Source: Lutibacter sp. (lineage in GTDB: Bacteria; Bacteroidota; Bacteroidia; Flavobacteriales; Flavobacteriaceae). From it: 40,088 bases of DNA. Positions within the stretch are counted from its first letter, which is position 1. Each line of letters starts with the position of its first letter. The stretch covers positions 1 to 40,088 of the forward strand of contig JAGPIQ010000008.1 of assembly GCA_018054895.1 (NCBI GenBank), read 5' to 3'. Under the pieces are notes generated by a model. That model did not search any database, had not been told where the DNA came from, and saw nothing but the letters and a program-made list of their open reading frames with translations. Of the stretch, positions 17,398 to 26,711 are shown one piece after another. The translations under genes and the position numbers were made by a program.

Positions 17398-17848
17398 ATA
17401 CTTATATCACACCATATTATATATCAATTATTTATAAATTCTAAAAACAAGCTGTTATTCGAATACCATGAAAAAAAACTTTTAACAGTAGGAAAAATTA
17501 AACAAAATATTGTTTGATGAAATATATGCAATGGCTTAAAGTAACATTGTAAAAGGTTTATACAGTAACTAAACTGAATTTTAAAAGATACTTCTGCCTT
17601 AATTATTTCGAGCAGTACATTTCCTACATTCCGAAAAAACCTACATTTCGGAAAAAGCTATATTTCAGTTAAAGAACTTCGCTATGAAAATCGTGAATAA
17701 CTCAGGTCCGTTTAATTGTAATGAGTTGCTAAGAATTTGAGCAGGTAAACAAATTTGTTGAAAACATATAAAAGCCATATATTCTATTTTTTTAGGGAAA
17801 AAATAAGTTTTAAAATAAATTATATATTAGCATATTAAACATATTACT
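17398..17848. other. Gene-free left end of the island with short repeats
   Basis: No convincing ORF is present. At 17623-17639 and 17640-17656 there are two abutting 17-bp units (CCTACATTYCGRAAAAA, 15/17 identical), with a poorer third copy at 17657-17673. Across the first two lies an 8-bp inverted repeat, TTCCGAAA (17629-17636) and TTTCGGAA (17646-17653). The 17-base period is not a multiple of three, so it is not decayed coding sequence. A protein-binding site (recombinase arm sites or an operator for the FUSC gene) is possible. No recognisable promoter for the FUSC gene was found. Confidence 0.45.
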
Positions 17849-20074
17849 TTGAGTACCTTAAACCTTTTTATTTCCGACAATTTTAAGGAACTACAACAGT
17901 TCTTGAAAAGTATCAGTTTTTCAAGAGCCGCTCGGGTTGGTATTGCGGTTACTCTACCCGCAGTATTAGGCACGCAACTTGGTTATTATGAAATCGGGTT
18001 AGTTCTCAGTTACGGTGCCTTTTGGAGTTCGTTCAGCGATGTTACTGGTAGTTTCGAAAGTAAAAAAAGAGGTATTCTTATCTCTACGTCATTGGTTATG
18101 ATTATCAGTTTTATAAAGGGCTATTTACCTTTTGAACTCTGGCTGTTGCTTCCCGTATTAGGATTGCTCACATTTGCTATTGCTTTTATTTCGGTTTATG
18201 GTTTTCGTGCCTCACTCATAAGCTTTTCAGGCCTTATGGCCTTGGTGTTGAGTTCTGCCCACGATTCTGAAGGACTAGAAATCTATCATTATGCATTATT
18301 GATGGGTGTAGGTGGACTTTGGTATTTACTCTTGTCTAAGGTTTGGCATCGATTAAACCCGAAAGCAGAGACTGAAGAATTTTTATCTGAAACTTATATA
18401 CTTACTGCTCAATTTTTGGAAATACGTGGAAAATTGATTGACCCACTAGAGGATCAGAAAAAATTACAATCTAAATTAATTGACCTGCAGGGCAAGCTTA
18501 CCAAGAATCATGAGACTCTGAGAGAAATTTTGATTTCTTCTAGAAAGACTTCTGGTCGGTCAAATTATCAGGATAAACGCATGTTGGTATTCGTGCAATT
18601 GGTGGAAATGCTTGAAACGGCAATCGCCAATCCTGTAAACTATGATCGATTGGACGCGGTCTTTAATGAACATCCCCAATATGTTAAAAAATTTCAGTCA
18701 CTGATTTTTGAAATGTCCTACCAATTACGAATGATTTCTATAGAGGGAAGGAATAAAAAAATGCTTCCTAAAAATGATTATTTGAAGCAATGTTTTGAGA
18801 AAGTAAAACTTGAATTAACCTTACTGCTTAAAAATCAAGAATATGAGGAATATTTTATACTTCAAAATTTAATCGAATATCAGGAAAAACAGTTTGAAAA
18901 ACTCAAAAGAATAAAATGGCTTTTAGGCGAGTACAATGTTACTAAAATCGATTTTATTGATAGAAAAACGGCCAAACACTTTATAGTACCACAAGATTAT
19001 GATCCTAAGCTGTTGTTAAGAAACTTTAGTTTTCAGTCGACAATTTTTAGGCATTCGTTACGGCTTGCGGTAACGGTTATAATTGGTTATGCGCTGGGTT
19101 CCCTGTTCGCTTTTCAGAATCCATATTCGATTTTTTTGGTAATTATTATAATTATGCGACCTAGCTACGGCCTAACAAGAAGCCGTGCAAAAGACCGTAT
19201 TATTGGTACGCTGATCGGCGGAGCCATTGCCTTTGGAATGGTTTTTTTGATTCAGGACTCCTATGTATTTGGAACACTAGGAGTAATTTCTTTAGTAATT
19301 GCACTTTCGTTAGTACAAAAAAACTACAGGGCTGCGGCAACCTTTATTACTTTGAGTGTGGTATTTATTTATGCAACGCTTAGTCCAGATGTATTGAACT
19401 TAATACAATTCCGCATTCTGGATACTATCGTTGGGGCTGGCCTGTCCTATCTGGCCATCTTATGGCTATGGCCCACCTGGGAGTTCGTTGATATCATAGA
19501 AAGTATTGAAAAAAGTGTGAAAGCCAATAAAGATTTCCTCCAAAAAATTAGTGAATATTATAAACTGAAAGGAAACATTCCGACTTCATATAAAATAGCA
19601 CGTAAGGAGGCGTTTTTAGAAACATCTAATTTAAATTCGGCCTTTCAACGTATGGCACAAGAACCGAAATCTAAACAAAAGAAAATTGATAAAATTTACG
19701 AACTGCTGGTTTTGAATCACACGTTTTTAGTTTCATTAGCTTCAGTAAGCACCTACATTCAGCAGCATAAAACTTCTGAGGCATCCGAACAGTTCAAAAT
19801 TGCAACAGAAAAAATAGAGAAAAACTTGGTTAGCGTACTCCAATGCTTAAAAGATAAAAGCTGTAATGAATCGAGAGTTTCTTTTGAAAACGATTCTTTT
19901 TTTAAGGAACAGTTACCTAAGTTCAATTCCTTGGATAGTAAGCATATGGCATCCAAGGACGAACAGACCGAACGCAATCTTCAGGAGGCACATTTAGTTT
20001 GGGAACAACTGCAATGGCTTTTTTCCATTAGCGATACAATGCTTAAACTGGCCACATCTATAAAGTTGGATTAA
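17849..20074 (+). CDS. FUSC/YccS-family inner-membrane protein
   Basis: A protein of 741 aa starting at TTG 17849. No in-frame ATG precedes the first conserved helix (FSRAARVGIAVTLPAVLG), so TTG is the sensible start. Two membrane blocks of about six helices each (about 28-165 and 395-540) flank a long soluble helical domain (about 170-380), with a C-terminal cytosolic helical region. The second block carries the FUSC signature (MRPSYGLTRSRAKDRIIGTLIGGAIAFG). YccS and related FUSC proteins resemble aromatic-acid efflux proteins (AaeB), but most have no proven substrate. It is the only rightward gene of the island and has visibly higher G+C than the host flank, consistent with separate acquisition. 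Confidence 0.85.
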   Translation: MSTLNLFISDNFKELQQFLKSISFSRAARVGIAVTLPAVLGTQLGYYEIGLVLSYGAFWSSFSDVTGSFESKKRGILISTSLVMIISFIKGYLPFELWLLLPVLGLLTFAIAFISVYGFRASLISFSGLMALVLSSAHDSEGLEIYHYALLMGVGGLWYLLLSKVWHRLNPKAETEEFLSETYILTAQFLEIRGKLIDPLEDQKKLQSKLIDLQGKLTKNHETLREILISSRKTSGRSNYQDKRMLVFVQLVEMLETAIANPVNYDRLDAVFNEHPQYVKKFQSLIFEMSYQLRMISIEGRNKKMLPKNDYLKQCFEKVKLELTLLLKNQEYEEYFILQNLIEYQEKQFEKLKRIKWLLGEYNVTKIDFIDRKTAKHFIVPQDYDPKLLLRNFSFQSTIFRHSLRLAVTVIIGYALGSLFAFQNPYSIFLVIIIIMRPSYGLTRSRAKDRIIGTLIGGAIAFGMVFLIQDSYVFGTLGVISLVIALSLVQKNYRAAATFITLSVVFIYATLSPDVLNLIQFRILDTIVGAGLSYLAILWLWPTWEFVDIIESIEKSVKANKDFLQKISEYYKLKGNIPTSYKIARKEAFLETSNLNSAFQRMAQEPKSKQKKIDKIYELLVLNHTFLVSLASVSTYIQQHKTSEASEQFKIATEKIEKNLVSVLQCLKDKSCNESRVSFENDSFFKEQLPKFNSLDSKHMASKDEQTERNLQEAHLVWEQLQWLFSISDTMLKLATSIKLD

Positions 20075-20116
20075 TATTATTCCACTTTTATTACACAGTT
20101 TATGAGATACTGCCAG

Positions 20117-21277
20117 CTAATATCTATAAATAGCATTGATTCTTGAATTAGTATTTGGCATTTCTTCCTTATCTAGCAAATATACATCACCACCATTCAA
20201 AAACGTTTTTATGGCTGCAACGTTCATCAATGATATTGTATTGTCGTTTTCTTCACTTTGGGTAACCGTTAAGGAATTGTTTTCTTCAATATAGTTACCA
20301 AAAATATCTGCCTTATTTTCACAAAATAAAGTGTCAACTTTTCCATCAAAAGCTGCTGTTACAATTTTATCAATACCGATAGCTGTTTTGCCTGTACCTT
20401 GTTCATCTAGGAATTGTGCTATTTTATCTTTTCTTTTCTGGTCGAATACAGAAGCCATTTTCTCCCAAGCCAACTCATGAATCTCGAAAATATCCGTATT
20501 ACTAAAATCGGTTGTAATATTTTCTTCTTTTAGATTTGCATAAGTATTTACTTCTTTATAAATATCAAAAAGAGGATCTTGTGCTACAACTAGCATGGGC
20601 TTACTTTCCTCTCTAATAAGTGGTGCAAGTCCATCATTTATGGCTCTTAAGTACTTCTTTATTTCATTTTTTCTTTTTCCTGTAGCTGCTTCTTGTCCAT
20701 GATACATTGCTTGACCAGCTTGCCCAGTGCCTCCTGATCTGAATTGTAGATTTTTTTCTTCATAATCAAAACCTACACGATCTCGTTTGCTTTCTGGAAT
20801 TAAATCATCAATAATAATTTCAGTAAAGCTATGTTGGGTACATTCATACAATTTTACATTACGTCTTTCAAGCATCAATAAGTAAAAATTTCCATCACCA
20901 ACAAACATGGGCATCAAGGGCTTTAAATAAAAAGAATTTGATATATAGCTAAATTCCTTAAAGTACACAGGAAGTGTATATGTTTTTGTAATACCATCAG
21001 CAATAAATATGGCAAGACCATCAGATTGCTCTCTCCAAAAAGAATTGCTCTCAATCAGTTCTTGAACTGGTTGTGTTTTTTTATTAATTTCATTTTCACT
21101 AAGTCCTTTTTTACTCAACTTATCTTTAACTCCTTTCAATTGGTTTTTTAGAGCTAATGCATCTTCTCCTTTCAAGACTTTTTTACCTGCTCTATGTGTA
21201 GGGATAAAAATTGAAATACAATTTTTTTGATTTATATCGTGCAATTCGGCTATTTCTTTTTTTGTTATTAATGGCAT
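20117..21277 (-). CDS. baeRF-type protein (bacterial archaeo-eukaryotic release factor family)
   Basis: A cytosolic protein of 386 aa. The N-terminal part has ISIFIPTHRAGK and SNSFWREQSDGLAIFIADG. The middle has FYLLMLERRNVKLYECT. A Gly-rich loop (FRSGGTGQAGQAMYHGQE, near residue 190) occupies the place of the catalytic GGQ-like loop of eRF1/Vms1 relatives. The C-terminus has GKVDTLFCENKADIFG and NGGDVYLLDKEEMP, then an INAIYRY end typical of the family. These proteins are predicted to act on peptidyl-tRNA in stalled or hibernating ribosomes; biochemical proof is limited. Association with HPF and USPs in the same island, as for mycobacterial Rv2629 in the DosR regulon, supports a dormancy role. 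Confidence 0.75.
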   Translation of the reverse strand: MPLITKKEIAELHDINQKNCISIFIPTHRAGKKVLKGEDALALKNQLKGVKDKLSKKGLSENEINKKTQPVQELIESNSFWREQSDGLAIFIADGITKTYTLPVYFKEFSYISNSFYLKPLMPMFVGDGNFYLLMLERRNVKLYECTQHSFTEIIIDDLIPESKRDRVGFDYEEKNLQFRSGGTGQAGQAMYHGQEAATGKRKNEIKKYLRAINDGLAPLIREESKPMLVVAQDPLFDIYKEVNTYANLKEENITTDFSNTDIFEIHELAWEKMASVFDQKRKDKIAQFLDEQGTGKTAIGIDKIVTAAFDGKVDTLFCENKADIFGNYIEENNSLTVTQSEENDNTISLMNVAAIKTFLNGGDVYLLDKEEMPNTNSRINAIYRY

Positions 21278-21437
21278 GATTTTTTATATTTAAATTGTTA
21301 TTATTTGTAATGCAAAACCTTTTAAAAAGCAGCTATTTTTAACCCAACAGTTCAATTTTAAAGATAATAAATTGTAAGCAATTAACCTACAACTTTAAGT
21401 AATATTTAGGCTTTTTAACTGCTGAAACACAGGTGCT

Positions 21438-22610
21438 TTAGCCTAGAGTTTTTTTAGAGAAAAAGGCAATGAACATTCCTGGTATTGATAAAGCTATCGC
21501 AAAATAAACTAAGCTCATAGGTGAATACATTCCGAGTAACAATCCTGCTGCTGAAGATGCAATCATTATGGATAAATTGAATACGGAAGACTGAACCGAA
21601 GTAGCTACATCTTTGGCAGTTTCTACTTGGCGACTCACAGCAGCTTGCAGCAAGGTTACCAATGGGCCAAATGAAAGTCCCCATAAAAAGAAGGCAAAAT
21701 GGCCTATACCTTTTGTTCCACCATACATTAGAAAAATAACCATAGAGGTAATTAGTAAGGCAAACATTAATATGGTTAGTAATCTTAAATATTTATCAGT
21801 GAATTTTATGGCTAACAATACCGAAACCAAAGATCCTATTCCAAAAAATAATAAGGCACTTTCAACTCCTCCTGATAATTGAATTTCATCAACAAGACTT
21901 GTGATATATACATAAACGCCATAATGAGCAACCACACCAAGTAGTGTAAGCAGTAAAATAAGTAAAACTGCAGGTATTTTTAATAGTGCAAAAGGTGAAG
22001 AACTTTTAGTCAGTTTCTCTCCAGGTGCAGAAGGCAAAGCAAAGAAACTAACTAAAGCGATAACAAAAATAAAAGCACCTAATCCAATAAATTCTGTTCT
22101 CCAGCCATAATCATTACCAATAGAGGTCATTATAGGCATTCCAATACTAATTCCTAATGTAGTTCCTGCCATAATTACTGCAATGGCTTTTCCGTGATCC
22201 TTTTCATCTACTAATCGCATTCCATAAGCAGCAATCATTGGCCACATAACACCCGCACAAATTCCACCAACAACCCTTAACGCAATTATTATGGTATAAT
22301 CGTGAACAAGTCCTGCGATAATATTGGAAATAGCAAATCCACCTAGCAAAATCAACAACAAATATTTACGATTGAATTGCATGGTTAACGAAATAAGTGG
22401 AATGGCAAAAATAGCAGAAGCTATCGCATAGTAACCCACCAGATTACCCGTTTGCACTTCGCTAATATTCAAGTCATCCATCATTAATGGAAGTACTCCC
22501 GAAGGCATTAACTCAGACAATATTCCCACAAAAGTTACAGATGACATTAAAATCATTATCATCCACGGAAAAGCTCTTTTAACTTGTTCCGTAATAGTCT
22601 GTTTACTCAT
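21438..22610 (-). CDS. MFS transporter, 12 TM (DHA1-like)
   Basis: A protein of 390 aa with twelve membrane helices. The family loop 2-3 motif is degenerate (LTMQFNRKYLLLILLGG), and helix 4 is RVVGGICAGVMWPMIAAYG. Helix 5 carries the antiporter-like motif GTTLGISIGMPIMTSIGNDYGWRTEF (motif C type, G-x8-G-x3-GP-like with the Pro shifted). The layout fits DHA1 drug/solute:H+ antiporters of the AraJ/NepI kind, some of which export nucleosides or sugars. The gene follows the CodA-like deaminase by 133 bases on the same strand, so a nucleobase-related substrate is possible but unproven. Confidence 0.82.
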   Translation of the reverse strand: MSKQTITEQVKRAFPWMIMILMSSVTFVGILSELMPSGVLPLMMDDLNISEVQTGNLVGYYAIASAIFAIPLISLTMQFNRKYLLLILLGGFAISNIIAGLVHDYTIIIALRVVGGICAGVMWPMIAAYGMRLVDEKDHGKAIAVIMAGTTLGISIGMPIMTSIGNDYGWRTEFIGLGAFIFVIALVSFFALPSAPGEKLTKSSSPFALLKIPAVLLILLLTLLGVVAHYGVYVYITSLVDEIQLSGGVESALLFFGIGSLVSVLLAIKFTDKYLRLLTILMFALLITSMVIFLMYGGTKGIGHFAFFLWGLSFGPLVTLLQAAVSRQVETAKDVATSVQSSVFNLSIMIASSAAGLLLGMYSPMSLVYFAIALSIPGMFIAFFSKKTLG

Positions 22611-22743
22611 AATTTTATTTTTGTAATTATTGAAAATAAAATGAATGCTTCACACGAATGACTCTTATTATTTAAAAGAGTACAAGGTCTTCAATTTTAA
22701 AAATTTATTTAATGTGAAGCACTCATTAGTAACTTAATCTTGA

Positions 22744-23991
22744 TTAAAGACTCAATGGAACATCATATGCCATTTCTTTTCTACGGAATAAAAATTCGCC
22801 ATTACGTACAGATGCTAAAACATCTACCCTTTTACGCATTGCTTCATAAACAGTGTTTTCGTTTAAAACAATAAAGTTTGCTGCTTTACCTACCTCTATA
22901 CCGTAACTATCTTGAATATTTAAACAACGTGCCCCATTATAGGTAATTAAATCGAAATTTGTTTTTACATCTTCCGAAGACATTATTTGAGCTAAGTGAA
23001 TTCCGTTATCTAAAATATTCATCATATTACCGTTACCCATTGGATACCAGGGGTCATTGATGGAATCTTGGGCAAAAGCCACGTTAATTCCATACTCAAT
23101 AAACTCTTTTACTCTGGTTAATCCACGACGCTTAGGATAGGTGTCTTGACGACCTTGTAAATAAGCATTTTCTGTAGGACAAGCAATAAAGTTCATCTTA
23201 GTTTTTTGGAATATGTCTAACATTCTAAACGCATAAGAATCATCTGCCGAACCAAATGAACAAGTATGACTTGCCGTAGTTCTGCTACCATAATCTTCCA
23301 TATAAACAAGAGCATTTAATAACTCTACAAATCGTGAATGAGGATCATCGGTTTCATCACAATGAACATCAATCATTTTGTCATATTTTAGCGCCAACTT
23401 AACGATATCATGAACCGATTTTTCTCCAAATTCTCTTGCAGGTTCATAATGTGGAATTCCTCCAACAACATCAGCTCCCATTTTAAGTGCTTCTTCCACT
23501 AACTCAAGACCTCCTTTATACATGTACATTCCTTCTTGTGGAAACGCAACAATTTGAATATCAACAATATCTTTTAAATCTTGTTTCATTTCCAACATTG
23601 CCTTTAGCGCTGTGAAATTTGGATCTGTAACATCTATATGTGTTCTAATATGTTGTACACCTTGAGAAACTTCGTCTTTAATTCCCTTCATAGCTAATCT
23701 TTTTACACTTTCTACTGTGAGCGTTTTTTTGAATTGTGGCCATAATTCAATAGCTTCAAAAAGTGTCCCAGAACCGGCTCCTTCCTGTCCTAATTCAGAT
23801 AAAGTATATACATAATCTAAATGTAAATGTGGATCCACATAAGGTGGTAAAACGAGTTTTCCGTTAAGATCAATTTCTTCGTCACATTTAGGTAAATTAG
23901 TTCCTATATGAGTGATTTTTCCATTTTCAACAATCATTTCGGTTGCTGTATCGTTGCGATAAATTTTCGCATTAAAAAACTTTTTTTTCAT
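22744..23991 (-). CDS. Cytosine deaminase-like amidohydrolase (CodA family)
   Basis: A protein of 415 aa, closely alignable by eye to E. coli CodA (427 aa). Metal ligands are intact: H55 and H57 (DPHLHLD), H210 (VHCDE) and D309. The proton shuttle E213, H242 (ASHTC) and the substrate-binding Gln (VAFPQEG, Q152) are also kept, as is RTHIDVTDPNFTALKAM. The family hydrolyses cytosine to uracil and ammonia, with iron or zinc. CodA has His-Asp-Asp at the loop where this protein has Q308-D309-S310 (AQDSINDPWYP). CodA D314, which contacts the pyrimidine, is therefore Ser here, so the substrate may differ (isoguanine, a damaged base or another ring amide). I give no symbol for that reason. Confidence 0.85.
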   Translation of the reverse strand: MKKKFFNAKIYRNDTATEMIVENGKITHIGTNLPKCDEEIDLNGKLVLPPYVDPHLHLDYVYTLSELGQEGAGSGTLFEAIELWPQFKKTLTVESVKRLAMKGIKDEVSQGVQHIRTHIDVTDPNFTALKAMLEMKQDLKDIVDIQIVAFPQEGMYMYKGGLELVEEALKMGADVVGGIPHYEPAREFGEKSVHDIVKLALKYDKMIDVHCDETDDPHSRFVELLNALVYMEDYGSRTTASHTCSFGSADDSYAFRMLDIFQKTKMNFIACPTENAYLQGRQDTYPKRRGLTRVKEFIEYGINVAFAQDSINDPWYPMGNGNMMNILDNGIHLAQIMSSEDVKTNFDLITYNGARCLNIQDSYGIEVGKAANFIVLNENTVYEAMRKRVDVLASVRNGEFLFRRKEMAYDVPLSL

Positions 23992-24056
23992 GTTTGATTT
24001 ATTTAACGTTATTAGATATTTTACTTCTTTTTTGGTTTTAAAATTTCATAACCAAT

Positions 24057-25502
24057 TTATCTTGGACATTTAGATATCGGATTATTATCTGGTTTTGGTG
24101 CCCATTTATTATAAGGTGTCATATTGAAACTGTTAACTTCTTCCATTGTTAAACCTAATGCTTTTGCAACACCTTGGCCATATTCTGGATCGGCTTTAAA
24201 ACAGTTTCTGATATGTCGAATTTGAATAAATTTTTCTGCTCCACCTACTTGAGCTGCTGTATTGTTAAATAACAATTGATCTTTGCCATCGGCTTTAATA
24301 ATGCGGAACAAATCGCCTGGTTGTGTGAAATAATCTTCATCATCATCCCTAAAATTGTGTGCATAGGCACTACCATCCAATTCTAAAGGTGGCTCTTTAA
24401 ATTCTGGCTGTTCTTGCCATTCGCCATAACTATTTGGCTCGTAATGCAATGTGCCGCCATGATTTCCATCTACACGCATTGTGCCATCTCTATGATTGGA
24501 ATGATACGGACACGTTGGTTTGTTTACCGGAATTTGATAATGATTTACACCTAACCTATAGCGTTGTGCGTCACCATAAGAAAACAATCGTCCTTGTAAC
24601 ATTTTATCTGGTGAAAAACCTATTCCAGGAACAATATTCAATGGGTTAAAAGCAGCTTGCTCTACATCTTGAAAATAGTTTTCTGGGTTTCTGTTCAACT
24701 CAAATTCACCAACAGGAATCAGCGGGAAATCTTTTTTAGACCATATTTTTGTTAAATCGAAAGGATGAAAATGATATGTTTTTGCTTCTTCTTCTGTCAT
24801 AATTTGAACAAATAGTTTCCATTTTGGAAAATCCTTTTTATCAATAGCATCAAAAAGGTCTCTTTGTGATGATTCCCTGTCCATTCCAACTATTTTAGCT
24901 GCTTCTTCGTCAGACAGGTTTTTAATACCTTGTTGGGTTATAAAATGAAACTTTACCCAATGTCTAACATTCTCTTTATTTATAAAACTAAAGGTGTGGC
25001 TTCCAAAACCATGCATGTGTCTGTAACCTGTTGGCAAACCGCGATCACTCATAGTTATGGTTACTTGATGTAGAGATTCAGGAAGTAAAGTCCAAAAATC
25101 CCAGTTGTTATTAGCACTTCTTAAATTGGTTTTAGGATCTCGTTTTACAGCACGGTTTAAGTCTGGAAACTTCATTGGGTCACGAAAGAAAAATACAGGT
25201 GTATTATTTCCTGCTAAATCCCAAATACCTTCTTCGGTATAAAACTTTAGAGCGAAACCTCTAATATCTCTTTCTGCATCTGCAGCTCCTCTTTCTCCTG
25301 CAACAGTAGAAAACCTGCTGAACATTTCTGTTTTCTTTCCAACTTCGCTAAAAATTTTGGCTTTTGTATATTTTGAAATGTCGTGAGTAACTGTAAATGT
25401 TCCAAACGCACCAGAACCTTTGGCATGCATTCGTCTTTCTGGAATGACCTCTCTATCAAAATTCGCCAATTTTTCAAGAAACCAAGCATCTTGCATTAGC
25501 AT
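24057..25502 (-). CDS. Monofunctional haem catalase (N-terminus offset by a poly-A frameshift)
   Basis: A cytosolic clade 3-type catalase, 481 aa from ATG 25502, disproportionating hydrogen peroxide. Catalytic residues are present: the distal His in [19 protein letters not shown], the Asn in [15 protein letters not shown], and the proximal haem Tyr in [14 protein letters not shown]. The usual N-terminal arm of about 30 residues is encoded in frame just upstream ([20 protein letters not shown], then PRGP at 25503-25514) but has no in-frame ATG. The expected ATG (25593) lies one base out of frame behind nine A's. Translation from 25502 would lose part of the arm that helps the tetramer assemble. 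The enzyme core is intact. Confidence 0.88.
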   Translation of the reverse strand: MLMQDAWFLEKLANFDREVIPERRMHAKGSGAFGTFTVTHDISKYTKAKIFSEVGKKTEMFSRFSTVAGERGAADAERDIRGFALKFYTEEGIWDLAGNNTPVFFFRDPMKFPDLNRAVKRDPKTNLRSANNNWDFWTLLPESLHQVTITMSDRGLPTGYRHMHGFGSHTFSFINKENVRHWVKFHFITQQGIKNLSDEEAAKIVGMDRESSQRDLFDAIDKKDFPKWKLFVQIMTEEEAKTYHFHPFDLTKIWSKKDFPLIPVGEFELNRNPENYFQDVEQAAFNPLNIVPGIGFSPDKMLQGRLFSYGDAQRYRLGVNHYQIPVNKPTCPYHSNHRDGTMRVDGNHGGTLHYEPNSYGEWQEQPEFKEPPLELDGSAYAHNFRDDDEDYFTQPGDLFRIIKADGKDQLLFNNTAAQVGGAEKFIQIRHIRNCFKADPEYGQGVAKALGLTMEEVNSFNMTPYNKWAPKPDNNPISKCPR

Positions 25503-25593
25503 TGGTCCTCTTGGTCCTGCGGTTTGTACGTTTTGGTTATCTCCAACTGGCGCCCCAGTTTGTCTTGTAAGTTTTGGTTTTTTTTTCTTCCAT
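25503..25593 (-). other. Out-of-frame catalase N-terminus behind an A9 tract
   Basis: ATG 25593 is followed by GAAG, nine A's (25578-25586 on the plus strand are T) and CCAAAACTT. In the ATG frame translation stops after 18 codons. Removing one A gives [18 protein letters not shown], the standard catalase start. An in-frame stop (TAA) at 25617-25619 closes the catalase frame upstream. Possible explanations are a real phase-variable or slippage site, or a homopolymer sequencing error. Confidence 0.7.
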
Positions 25594-25667
25594 TTTTTGA
25601 TTGGTTTTAGAGTGATTTATTATTATATTTTAACTTGCAAAAATCAATCTTCTACAAGTGGTTCTTT

Positions 25668-26516
25668 TTATACACGATGCCTTAATACCAGTACTGGAAC
25701 TTGCGATTGGTATCCTAATTCCCTTACCAATGGTTTGGACACCATTCTGCTGAAAAAATTACGTTTTTGATTAATAAAAGCAACCAAGTCGCTTTCATAT
25801 CTTTCTATAAAAGTATTAATTCCTTCAAGAACTGTCGTGCCATTTAATTCATGGAAACTATGACCAACATCCTTAAAAAGTTTTGCCAATAATTTTTTAT
25901 TATCCTGTTGTTCCTTTTTTAAATTGTCCGATTCTTTTATGTGAAGCACCTGTATATCAATATCGTGCGTTGAAGCAATATTAATTAGGTATTTAAGCTC
26001 TCTTCGTTTAAAAGGTGTTTTATAATCTGTAGGAAACAGAATTTTTCTCAATGGTTTAAAATCTACGTCTTCTGGTATTGCCAAAACAGGGCATGCATTA
26101 ATATTTTCCATTATATCGATGGTATTCCTACCAAATACAACTGGTCTTGAACTGGTTATACCTTTTGCTCCCATAATGATGATATCGATATCGTGTTTTG
26201 CTATCATATTTTTTGCGCTATCAAACAAGGTATCGTTTGCGAAAATTCTGTCATAACTATGGTTGGGATGGTTACTTTGCAAACCAAGCTGTTGCCTTAA
26301 CCTTTTAAACTGCTCTTCTGTTTTTGGTTTTTGGACATCATAAGCACGTGTCCCTATATGAGAATAGTTTTGAGTATCAATTGCATAACCATCAGCCTGA
26401 AATGCGTTCAAAAAGTAAAACGCGCATCTACGGTCTGCATACAGATGTAAGGCATAACGTGCCGCATTAAGAGCTTCTTTTGAAAAATCAGTAAGTATTA
26501 AGATTCTTTTTTCCAT
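25668..26516 (-). CDS. Universal stress protein, tandem UspA domains
   Basis: A protein of 282 aa from ATG 26516 (MEKRILILTDFSKEALNAARYA); a three-codon-longer frame starts with TTG and is less likely. Domain 1 (about 1-145) has a clear nucleotide-binding loop, GAKGITSSRPVVFGRNTIDIM...CPVLAIPE. Domain 2 (about 150-282) starts LRKILFPTDYKTPFKRREL and has a degenerate loop (INQKRNFFSRMVSKPLVREL). It is one of three island USPs and lies 165 bases upstream of the catalase ATG in the same orientation. It binds ATP/AMP and acts in starvation or oxidative stress by family analogy. Confidence 0.9.
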   Translation of the reverse strand: MEKRILILTDFSKEALNAARYALHLYADRRCAFYFLNAFQADGYAIDTQNYSHIGTRAYDVQKPKTEEQFKRLRQQLGLQSNHPNHSYDRIFANDTLFDSAKNMIAKHDIDIIIMGAKGITSSRPVVFGRNTIDIMENINACPVLAIPEDVDFKPLRKILFPTDYKTPFKRRELKYLINIASTHDIDIQVLHIKESDNLKKEQQDNKKLLAKLFKDVGHSFHELNGTTVLEGINTFIERYESDLVAFINQKRNFFSRMVSKPLVRELGYQSQVPVLVLRHRV

Positions 26517-26711
26517 AATAATCAATTTACTTTATTATTAAATTATGATGCTATCTATAGCTCTACTATGATTTTAATCAATTTGAATAAGGAATGACCA
26601 TGAACAGTATTATTTGTATAGACTGCTAAGTCAATTTCTTTGACATTTTAAGCTTTTTGAAATTCAATTAATTTTACTGTTAATTGTTTACTTAGGATTT
26701 AAACAATTCTA

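Noticed and set aside
21454..21882. Additional short frames over the MFS gene on both strands
   Set aside because: Alternative-frame reads of the transporter's own codons; the twelve-helix frame is intact and no independent signals exist.
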